From NCBI GenBank assembly GCA_004525155.1, contig SPDA01000155.1, positions 1 to 5,799 on the forward strand: 5,799 nucleotides of DNA. Direction: 5' to 3'. Each line of letters opens with the position of its first letter. Within the stretch, counting starts at the first letter, position 1. The translations under genes and the position numbers were made by a program. Under the pieces are notes generated by a model, which worked only from the letters and a program-made list of their open reading frames with translations, had not been told where the DNA came from and did no database searches. Of this stretch, positions 1 to 5,286 are shown in pieces. Source of the DNA: Spirochaetales bacterium. Lineage in GTDB: Bacteria > Spirochaetota > Spirochaetia > SPDA01.

Positions 1-1
1 C

Positions 2-1108
2 GAAAAAAAAGGCCTCGAAGCGGCGGCACGGGAAGTGGATGTGGTGACCACTGCAACTTTTGGCCCCATGTGCTCATCCGGATGCTTCCTCAATTTCGGG
101 CACAGCAAACCTAAAATGCGGATAAGCGAAGCCTGGATAGACGATGTTTCCGCCTACTGCGGCGTAGCCGCCGTGGATATGTATCTCGGTGCAACCCAGC
201 TCAGGCATAATGATCCTGCCAACATGTACTACTCCGGGGAGTTCCGCTACGGCGGCGGCCATGTCATGGAAAAACTGGTGGCGGGCGAGACCCTGCAGCT
301 CTTTGCCCTCTCCTACGGGACCGACGATTATCCGCGGAAGGAACTCCGTACCTATTTCACCATAAGGGACTTAAACCAGGCCATTATGGTGAACCCCCGC
401 AACTGTTACCAGAATTACAATATCGCCATTAATTGTTCCGACAGTCCGATCTACACCTACCTCGGGCACCTGAAACCGAACATGAAGAACCTCACCTACT
501 GTTCCGCGGGCCAGCTGTCGCCCCTTTTAAACGACCCCTGGTACATGACCATCGGCATCGGCACGCGGGTCTGGCTGGCCGGAGCCCAGGGCCATGTATA
601 TGCCGAGGGAACACAGCACAGTCCGGCCTGTGAAAGGACCGAGAACGGCGTGCCCACCGGGGGATCGGGAACGCTGGCCCTGACAGGAGACATGAAGGAC
701 ATGAATCCCGAGTTCGTACGGGGAGCGAGCTTCAAGGGCTACGGCGTATCCCTCTCCCTGGGGATTGGTATTCCCATCCCCATACTTAACGAGGAAATAC
801 TTTCATACACCACCGTGCGCGACCGGGACATCTACGCGCCGGTTATCGATTATTCCCGGGACTACCCCGAGAAAACCGGCAGGGTAATCTGCAAGCTCAA
901 CTATGAAGAACTGAAAAAAGGGGAAGTTACCATAGAAGGGAAGAAGGTGGAGACCGGATCCCTGTCCTCCTATGCCAAGGCCCGGAAAATCGCCGCCCTG
1001 CTTGCGGACGACATCAGAAACGGAAGTTTTTTGATCACGCCGCCCCTCAAGCACCTGCCCCGCGAACAGTCCATGAAATCTCTGGAAATAAAGGGGGCCG
1101 TAAAGTGA
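2..1108 (+). CDS. Homocysteine biosynthesis protein (DUF39/HcyBio, COG1900), 5'-truncated by the window
   Basis: The frame is open to the window edge, so the N-terminus (about 30 residues, judged from my memory of family length) is missing. The visible 368 residues match the DUF39 family: a TFGPMCSSG block at residues 20-28, NPRNCYQNYN at 131-140, a SAGQLSPLLNDPWY stretch at 168-181, and a glycine-rich GIGTRVWLAGAQG segment at 185-197. There are no C-terminal CBS domains, so this is the short form. In Methanosarcina the homologue MA1821 is needed to form homocysteine from aspartate semialdehyde and sulfide, probably through a cysteine persulfide. The protein is soluble and cytoplasmic. It is the first visible gene of a three-gene operon with the NIL-ferredoxin and UPF0280 genes, the same partners as in methanogens. 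One oddity is Asp at residue 109 in GTDDYPRK, where I recall homologues carrying Cys. A GTG at 35 is not the start, because conserved family sequence continues upstream of it. The family call is strong; the chemistry is inferred from homologues. Confidence 0.93.
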   Translation, partial: EKKGLEAAAREVDVVTTATFGPMCSSGCFLNFGHSKPKMRISEAWIDDVSAYCGVAAVDMYLGATQLRHNDPANMYYSGEFRYGGGHVMEKLVAGETLQLFALSYGTDDYPRKELRTYFTIRDLNQAIMVNPRNCYQNYNIAINCSDSPIYTYLGHLKPNMKNLTYCSAGQLSPLLNDPWYMTIGIGTRVWLAGAQGHVYAEGTQHSPACERTENGVPTGGSGTLALTGDMKDMNPEFVRGASFKGYGVSLSLGIGIPIPILNEEILSYTTVRDRDIYAPVIDYSRDYPEKTGRVICKLNYEELKKGEVTIEGKKVETGSLSSYAKARKIAALLADDIRNGSFLITPPLKHLPREQSMKSLEIKGAVK

Positions 1109-1112
1109 TCGC

Positions 1113-1116
1113 GGAG
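1113..1116 (+). promoter_or_regulatory. Ribosome binding site GGAG for the NIL-ferredoxin gene
   Basis: GGAG lies 6 nt before the ATG at 1123 and favours that start. The competing GTG at 1105 overlaps the upstream stop codon (GTGA) and has a G-run, GGGGG at 1093-1097, 7 nt before it, so it is not excluded. Confidence 0.5.
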
Positions 1117-1122
1117 AAACAA

Positions 1123-1533
1123 ATGATAACAAAACGGCTGCTGCTTTTCTTTCCCCAGTGTGAAACGGAAAAACCGATAGTCTACCACCTGGTAAAGGAT
1201 TATGACCTCATCGTCAATATTTTCCGCGCAAAGGTTACGCCGGAGGAGGAAGGCTACCTCGTGCTCGACATAACCGGCTCGGAGGAGGACATCGGCCGGG
1301 GCATGGAGTATGTACGGACGTTCCGCGTCACGGTGGACGAGGCGAGGAAAGGGGTCCGCTGGGACGAAAAAAAATGCGCCCAGTGCGGCAACTGCCTTAC
1401 CCACTGTCCCACAGGAGCCCTGTTTATAAAGGACCGCTTAACGAGGGAAATATCCTTTGACGGGAGCAAGTGCATCGAATGCCTCGACTGCATCGAAAAC
1501 TGTCCCTTCGCCGCCTGCTCCTCCCTGTTTTAG
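1123..1533 (+). CDS. NIL domain / 2x[4Fe-4S] ferredoxin protein (MA1822-like)
   Basis: A 136-residue cytoplasmic protein. Residues 1 to about 75 form a NIL-type domain, the small ACT-like fold also found at the end of MetN-type methionine ABC transporter ATPases, with the typical EKPIVYHLVKDYDL opening. Residues 85-127 carry two complete [4Fe-4S] motifs: C85-C88-C91-C95-P and C117-C120-C123-C127-P. Two further points are a Cys at 132 and an end only nine residues after the last cluster ligand. The homologue MA1822 acts with the DUF39 protein in homocysteine synthesis, presumably delivering electrons for persulfide reduction; the NIL domain may sense or hold a sulfur amino acid. I chose ATG 1123 because of its GGAG site. 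GTG 1105 would add six residues and overlap the DUF39 stop. Either way the genes are translationally close. Confidence 0.9.
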   Translation: MITKRLLLFFPQCETEKPIVYHLVKDYDLIVNIFRAKVTPEEEGYLVLDITGSEEDIGRGMEYVRTFRVTVDEARKGVRWDEKKCAQCGNCLTHCPTGALFIKDRLTREISFDGSKCIECLDCIENCPFAACSSLF

Positions 1534-1537
1534 CGTG

Positions 1538-2332
1538 ATGCAGTACAAGCCGCCGGCTCGGACGGCGCCGCCGCAGGGCCGGTCCTTCGTTCCTTTCTCC
1601 TGGAAAAATGCGCACTACCGCGTGAGCGCCGGAGCATCGGATGATATTTGCGCGGCCATACCCGGCTTGAGGAAAACTCTCGAGGATTACATCGAGGAGC
1701 ACCCCGCTTTCGCAACTTCCTTCGCGCCCCTGCCCTTTGACGGGAAGGCGCCCGATATGGTACGGCGCATGCTCAGCGCCGCGGTGAAAACGGGTGTCGG
1801 ACCCATGGCTGCGGTTGCCGGAACCATCGCCCAGATGGCCGCTGAATACGCCCTTGCCCGGGGCGCTTCCGAGGCGATTGTCGAAAACGGCGGGGACATC
1901 TACCTCCATTCACCCGGGGGAGCAGTCATCGGCCTCTATACCGGCAGCAGCACCCTGGGCGGCATGCTCGCCCTATCGCTTCCTCCATCCTCCCTTCCCC
2001 TGGCAGTCTGCTCCTCTTCGGGAACCATGGGCCATTCGGTCAGTTTCGGCACATGCGATCTGGCAACGGTATTTTCGAAGGACGCCTCCCTGGCGGATGC
2101 CGCCGCGACCCTCGCGGGAAACCTCGTCTCCGCTGAAGAGGACATCGCCCCGGCCCTTGAACGCATCATGAGCATCGAAGGGATACAGGGTGTCCTCATC
2201 ATAAAAAACGAAAGGCTGGGCATGGCGGGAGAAGTGCCGGAACTGGTCAAAAACAGGGAAACGGACCTGGGAGCGAAAATTTCCAGGGACGAGAAGAGTA
2301 ACTTCCGGCCCCGTCAAGGCTCGAACCTGTAG
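1538..2332 (+). CDS. UPF0280 family protein (COG2122, ApbE-like fold)
   Basis: A 264-residue cytoplasmic protein of the UPF0280 family, which is related in fold to the flavin transferase ApbE. Recognisable blocks are the DYIEEHPAFATSFAPLP region (50-66), GVGPMAAVAGTIAQ (86-99), ENGGDIYL (116-123) and SSSGTMGHSVSFG (159-171), all characteristic of the family. The Methanosarcina homologue MA1715 has been linked to efficient sulfide use in homocysteine synthesis; its catalytic role is not settled. The start is ATG 1538, four bases after the ferredoxin stop. The frame stays open back to 1457, but that part is compositionally odd and lies inside the ferredoxin gene. A GTG at 1535 directly abuts the ATG. 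No Shine-Dalgarno sequence is visible (a pyrimidine-rich stretch precedes the start), so translation probably depends on coupling to the upstream gene. The last codons overlap the end of the convergent response-regulator gene by 19 nt, giving a tail (about residues 250-264) that looks unlike the conserved core. Confidence 0.9.
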   Translation: MQYKPPARTAPPQGRSFVPFSWKNAHYRVSAGASDDICAAIPGLRKTLEDYIEEHPAFATSFAPLPFDGKAPDMVRRMLSAAVKTGVGPMAAVAGTIAQMAAEYALARGASEAIVENGGDIYLHSPGGAVIGLYTGSSTLGGMLALSLPPSSLPLAVCSSSGTMGHSVSFGTCDLATVFSKDASLADAAATLAGNLVSAEEDIAPALERIMSIEGIQGVLIIKNERLGMAGEVPELVKNRETDLGAKISRDEKSNFRPRQGSNL

Positions 2333-3021
2333 CCCCTGCCCCGCACGGTAACGAGGTGCCTGGGTATTTCCTGTTCCCCGAGTTTCTGCCTGAGCCATGC
2401 CACGTGCACGTCCACGGTGCGGGTGGTGGTCACCGAGCCGTAGCCCCACACCTCGTCGAGGAGTTCGTCGCGGCTTAAAACACGGTGCGGATGTGAAGCA
2501 AGATACACCATCAGGCTATACTCCTGCGTGTTCAGAGGCACCGGCTTTCCGCCGCCTGAGAGTTCCTGACGCCTGGTATCGAGAGTAAAGTCTCCGAACC
2601 GGTACACAGCCGCCGCGGCCGGCCCGTCAGCGGCATTTCCCCGGGCGGCGCCCTTCTGAGAGCGCCTGAGCAGGGCATGCACGCGGGCCAGGAGTTCCTG
2701 CATGTCGAAGGGCTTGCGCAGATAATCGTCGGCCCCGGCGCGCAGACCGGTCACCGTATCGAGGATGGTGGTCCGGGCGGTAAGCATGAGAATCGGCGTG
2801 CGTATGCCGGCCTCCCTCAGGTTCGAACAGACCTGGAAACCGTCCCGCACCGGCAGCATCAAATCCAGGACGATGAGATCGTACCTGCCCGATTTCGCCT
2901 CCTCCTCCCCGCTTCTGCCGTCCTTTTTGGGAACAACCGTATATCCCTCCGCCTCGAGCCTGTCCTTGAGGGTCAAAACCATGCCTTCTTCGTCCTCTAT
3001 AATAAGAATTTCAGCTTTCAA
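2314..3021 (-). CDS. OmpR/PhoB-family DNA-binding response regulator
   Basis: A 235-residue cytoplasmic transcription regulator. The receiver domain (about 3-120) has the acidic pair E9/D10, phosphoacceptor D53 in LIVLDLMLP, T81 in LMLTAR and K103 in LRKPF, so every catalytic position is present. An Ala/Gly-rich linker (about 122-138) leads to a winged-helix DNA-binding domain (about 139-235). It has the DELLDEVWGY segment, a recognition helix around RTVDVHVAWLRQKL (201-214) and the wing VTVRGRGYRF (224-233). The start is TTG at 3021. No ATG or GTG occurs in a usable place: the next Met (residue 14) would remove the acidic pair. The TTG sits inside the end of the kinase gene (11 nt overlap), so the two are translationally coupled. 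The likely partner is the kinase just upstream. A candidate target is the 11-nt-spaced repeat before the kinase. The physiological signal is unknown. Confidence 0.96.
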   Translation of the reverse strand: MKAEILIIEDEEGMVLTLKDRLEAEGYTVVPKKDGRSGEEEAKSGRYDLIVLDLMLPVRDGFQVCSNLREAGIRTPILMLTARTTILDTVTGLRAGADDYLRKPFDMQELLARVHALLRRSQKGAARGNAADGPAAAAVYRFGDFTLDTRRQELSGGGKPVPLNTQEYSLMVYLASHPHRVLSRDELLDEVWGYGSVTTTRTVDVHVAWLRQKLGEQEIPRHLVTVRGRGYRFEP

Positions 3022-4873
3022 GGAATTTCCCGTTCTTCCGCGGCTTTTCCGGGAAAGGTATGTTCACGGTGAACCTGGCTCCCCTTCTTTCTTTCCCGGT
3101 GGAATCCCGGTAAGGACTTTCAACCGACACCTTTCCCTTCATCAGTTCCGTTATCCTTTTTACGAGGTGAAGCCCCAGCCCGCTGCCGGGGCGCTGCAGG
3201 CGCATGCTCGCCTCGCCGCGGACGAAGGGTTCGAAAATTCTGCCCTGCTCCCTTGCGGGAATTCCCATACCCTCGTCCTCCACGGCAATCTCGAGGCCCT
3301 TACCGTAGGGCAGCCGGGAAACCTTCAGCCGCAGGGCGGCGGGATTCGCCTTCGTCCGTTCCGCCGGCAGTCCGTGGTGCAGGGCGTTCATAAGGAGGTT
3401 TTCCAGTATCAGGCGAAGCGCCTCCCGGCTAAACGGCAGCGGCCCGGAAAGATTGCCGAGGTCGATTTCCAGTTCGCAGTTCTCCTGTTCCATCCGGAGC
3501 CTGATGCTGTCCGCCACATCGTTGATGAGAGCCGCGGCATCCATTTCCCCGGGATCCGATGACAGGGCGTTTGCCTGCTCAAGGCCGCTGTAGAGGAGGA
3601 TACTCTCCACCATGCGGGAAAGCCTGGTCACTTCCCTGTCCATGATGCCTCCATATTCCTTGAGGCGTTCACCGGGTGTGACGATGCCCTCGGCGATGTT
3701 CTGTGTGGCGGATTTAAGAACTGCGATAGGGGTTCTGAGTTCATGGCTCATGCTGGCGGTGAACTCCTGCTCCATGATTTTCTGCGCCAGCGTGCGCCGG
3801 TAGAGACTGTACATGACGATGGTGCTCGCCATGAGCAGCAGAAGCACACCGCTGCTCAAAAGACTGTTAAGCAGCCGCTGAACGAATACAAACCGGTCGA
3901 TTGAATTGCCCGGATAAAAAATTTCGAGGGAGGCGCTGGCAGCGGGAAACCTGCCTTCCCGGCGGTGTTCATCCATATCCCTGAGAAGAGGCAGAAGCAG
4001 CCTGGAGGCGGTATTGGTCCGGAGATCATCCGCCGCCGTTCCCCGGCTTCTACCGTCATAGCGTTCCGTCTCGCTGCCCGTCGGATGGAACCTCACAAGT
4101 ACCGGGCCGTAGAGGTCCAGGACGAGATCCGGCCGGCTGACGGCAGCGCCGTCAGCCGGCGCCGGTACCGCGGTTTCCGGCCCGGGGTCGGTGTCCGAAT
4201 TCATGATAATCCTGTATGGATAGCCGTCCAGGTACTGTTCCATATAATGAGGTATGACCCTGTAAAGCATAACCTCAAGGTCAATACGCAGGGGCAGCAG
4301 AATTTCCGGCGGCTGCACAGGATAGGCGAGTTCGTCCTTTCCGGCTGTCTCCTGCCGGACAAATCCAGCCGGCTGTCCGATGAAATATCCCTGCCTGAGA
4401 AGATTCTCTTCAAGACTGAAATAATCCTCAGAGTTCGTTATTTCCCGGTTCACAAACCCGGACAGGATCTCCGGAATGCCGGCATCGGTAAAGGCGCCGA
4501 GGGCCATATCGTACTTTTTCGTTTCCTGTTTTCCGCCTTCCGGCAGATGGAGCGCATAGATCGAATCGATGAGCTCAGGGAACTGGGTGTTCTGTTTCCA
4601 GTAATCGATGGTGCCGTTGAAACGCTGAAAATCCCCTTGGGCGAATTCGTCTCCCGTCAGGTAAAGGGGGGCGCGGAGGCTCCATATTTCCTCGTTACAG
4701 GAGCGGATTACCTGTTCCGCGGACACCCGGAGGCTCTTCCGCAGCCGTTCCTCCTGAAGCCTGGAAACCATGGTAAGCCAGCGGAACTGCAGGATGCCCA
4801 GGCCGAGTGCGGCTGCAGTCAGCAGCATGAGGATCACCGGGAAGACCATCTTCACTTTTTTTCCAGCCGTCAT
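3011..4873 (-). CDS. Membrane sensor histidine kinase (HisKA/HATPase_c) with an unrecognised extracytoplasmic sensor
   Basis: A 620-residue inner-membrane kinase. TM1 is at about 8-29 and TM2 at about 334-358. Between them lie about 300 extracytoplasmic residues that I cannot assign to a named sensor fold; they include a Pro/Ala/Asp-rich, low-complexity stretch at 227-243. There is no HAMP or PAS domain: the DHp H-box follows TM2 after about 19 residues, with phosphoacceptor H377 in SMSHELRTP. The ATPase domain has the N-box (LENLLMNALHHG, N492 and N496), G1 (VEDEGMGIP, 531-539), F-box (RIFEPFVRG, 545-553) and G2 (GSGLGLHLVK, 563-572), so the kinase should be active. I chose ATG 4873 because MTAGKKVKM then leads straight into TM1. 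GTG at 4906 would add eleven residues but includes a GGAGG sequence within its own coding region, which argues against it. The gene is upstream of and overlaps the response regulator. Confidence 0.94.
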   Translation of the reverse strand: MTAGKKVKMVFPVILMLLTAAALGLGILQFRWLTMVSRLQEERLRKSLRVSAEQVIRSCNEEIWSLRAPLYLTGDEFAQGDFQRFNGTIDYWKQNTQFPELIDSIYALHLPEGGKQETKKYDMALGAFTDAGIPEILSGFVNREITNSEDYFSLEENLLRQGYFIGQPAGFVRQETAGKDELAYPVQPPEILLPLRIDLEVMLYRVIPHYMEQYLDGYPYRIIMNSDTDPGPETAVPAPADGAAVSRPDLVLDLYGPVLVRFHPTGSETERYDGRSRGTAADDLRTNTASRLLLPLLRDMDEHRREGRFPAASASLEIFYPGNSIDRFVFVQRLLNSLLSSGVLLLLMASTIVMYSLYRRTLAQKIMEQEFTASMSHELRTPIAVLKSATQNIAEGIVTPGERLKEYGGIMDREVTRLSRMVESILLYSGLEQANALSSDPGEMDAAALINDVADSIRLRMEQENCELEIDLGNLSGPLPFSREALRLILENLLMNALHHGLPAERTKANPAALRLKVSRLPYGKGLEIAVEDEGMGIPAREQGRIFEPFVRGEASMRLQRPGSGLGLHLVKRITELMKGKVSVESPYRDSTGKERRGARFTVNIPFPEKPRKNGKFLES

Positions 4874-4879
4874 TGCATC

Positions 4880-4885
4880 ATTATA
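4880..4885 (-). promoter_or_regulatory. TATAAT, a perfect -10-like hexamer just before the kinase start
   Basis: The minus strand reads TATAAT at 4885-4880, ending 6 nt before ATG 4873. If used as a -10 box, the transcript would begin at or next to the ATG and be nearly leaderless. No convincing -35 box lies upstream and the local sequence is AT-rich, so chance is quite possible. Confidence 0.2.
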
Positions 4886-4894
4886 ATAAAAAAA

Positions 4895-4899
4895 CCTCC
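4895..4899 (-). promoter_or_regulatory. GGAGG, possible ribosome binding site for the kinase at unusually long spacing
   Basis: GGAGG on the minus strand lies 21 nt before ATG 4873. That is longer than the usual spacing, and the gap is filled by a T-run and AT-rich bases. No in-frame start codon lies at a normal distance. It may still serve as the ribosome site, or be coincidental. Confidence 0.3.
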
Positions 4900-4908
4900 G
4901 CGGCACAG

Positions 4909-4914
4909 ATGGTA
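4909..4914 (-). promoter_or_regulatory. Candidate -10 element (TACCAT) for the kinase-regulator operon
   Basis: TACCAT matches TATAAT at four of six positions. It lies 19 nt downstream of the nearest TGTAAA half-site, so the repeat array would cover roughly -32 to -59. That is where PhoB-type regulators replace a -35 box. This is an inference from spacing only. Confidence 0.25.
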
Positions 4915-4933
4915 AAACCCGAAACCGGGAGAT

Positions 4934-4961
4934 TTTACACCGATTTTACAATTTCTTTACA
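4934..4961 (-). promoter_or_regulatory. Three 11-nt-spaced TGTAAA direct repeats: candidate response-regulator operator
   Basis: On the minus strand TGTAAA occurs at 4961-4956, 4950-4945 and 4939-4934, each exactly 11 nt apart; the last two are extended to TGTAAAATC. Direct half-sites at 11 nt intervals, one per helical turn on the same face, are the known geometry for tandem binding by PhoB/OmpR-family dimers. The only transcription factor encoded nearby is of this family, and its operon begins right downstream, so autoregulation is the simplest reading. A fourth in-register position at 4967-4972 matches four of six bases. Confidence 0.6.
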
Positions 4962-4966
4962 AACCC

Positions 4967-4988
4967 TTAACCTCCCCTCCCCGGTTAA
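4967..4988. repeat. Inverted repeat TTAACC-N10-GGTTAA
   Basis: A perfect 6-bp dyad with a 10-nt pyrimidine spacer (TCCCCTCCCC) adjoins the TGTAAA array on its upstream side. It could be a second protein-binding site or a weak hairpin. CCTCCC at 4971-4976, within and just after its left arm, can instead pair with GGGAGG at 5001-5006, so two alternative foldings are possible. Confidence 0.35.
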
Positions 4989-5206
4989 AAGGTACAGTTA
5001 GGGAGGATTGCAGGAGGAAGCACGAGGTTCGCGGAAAATGCGACAATTCATAGAGACAGCGTGCGTCCCAGCAGAACGCCCGGACAGAAACGGCAGTAAA
5101 CGGCCTGCTCACGGGTCTGCCGGCTCCGTCAATCCGTGCCCGGGCCGATATGTTCATGCTCTTTGTAAAAGCCGCCCCTGGTCAGGGCAGTTCATTGTTT
5201 TTCCTC

Positions 5207-5219
5207 GGGCGGGCCGCCC
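5207..5219. other. Short GC hairpin GGGCG-GGC-CGCCC
   Basis: A perfect 5-bp all-GC stem with a 3-nt loop, downstream of rubrerythrin on the minus strand. No T-run follows on the minus strand, so it is not a standard intrinsic terminator. It could still stabilise a 3' end or cause pausing. Confidence 0.3.
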
Positions 5220-5232
5220 CTCCTGTAATAAG

Positions 5233-5245
5233 ACGGCGCTGCCGT
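5233..5245. other. Short hairpin ACGGC-GCT-GCCGT
   Basis: A perfect 5-bp stem with a 3-nt loop, about 40 nt after the rubrerythrin stop. On the minus strand it is followed by CTTATTA rather than a T-run. Together with the hairpin at 5207-5219 it may mark the 3' end of the rubrerythrin transcript. Confidence 0.3.
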
Positions 5246-5286
5246 ATCAGGCGGTCCGCTCACTTTTTTTCACCCGGCCGGCGGAG

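Larger units (their letters stand above)
4907..5286. other. Intergenic region between rubrerythrin and the kinase operon
   Basis: About 380 bases separate the rubrerythrin stop from the kinase. The kinase-proximal 80 bases hold the repeat array and dyad described separately. The middle (about 5007-5190) shows nothing I can name. The rubrerythrin-proximal end is GC-rich with several short hairpins. No tRNA or recognisable riboswitch was seen. Small frames exist on the minus strand (5195-5154 and 5157-4957) but lack recognisable protein character. Confidence 0.6.

Noticed and set aside
1457..1537. N-terminal extension of UPF0280 from ATG 1457
   Set aside because: It would overlap the ferredoxin gene by 77 bases with a Ser/Pro/Ala-rich translation, whereas family-like sequence begins after ATG 1538.
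1424..1909. 161-codon minus-strand frame across the ferredoxin/UPF0280 junction
   Set aside because: It is antisense to two well-supported genes, its product is rich in Arg and Gly, and no motif was recognised.
2765..3562. 265-codon open frame on the plus strand
   Set aside because: It is antisense to the response regulator and kinase and has no family features.
3965..4915. 316-codon open frame on the plus strand
   Set aside because: It lies antisense to the sensor kinase, has no recognisable domains and a basic, compositionally skewed product; the minus-strand kinase has clear motifs. It is a GC-driven shadow.
4918..4929. CCCG-AAAC-CGGG inverted repeat before the kinase
   Set aside because: Only a 4-bp stem; expected by chance in GC-rich DNA, though it sits between the operator and the proposed -10.
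5172..5189. CCCTG/CAGGG inverted repeat near a short T-run on the minus strand, as a rubrerythrin terminator
   Set aside because: The loop is only two bases (four if the stem is shortened), the T4 lies several bases away, and the site is about 100 nt past the stop codon; too weak to call.
5249..5270. GCGGTCCGC followed by a T7 run on the plus strand, resembling an intrinsic terminator
   Set aside because: The stem would need an impossibly small loop, and no plus-strand gene lies upstream to terminate; on the minus strand the run is A, not T.
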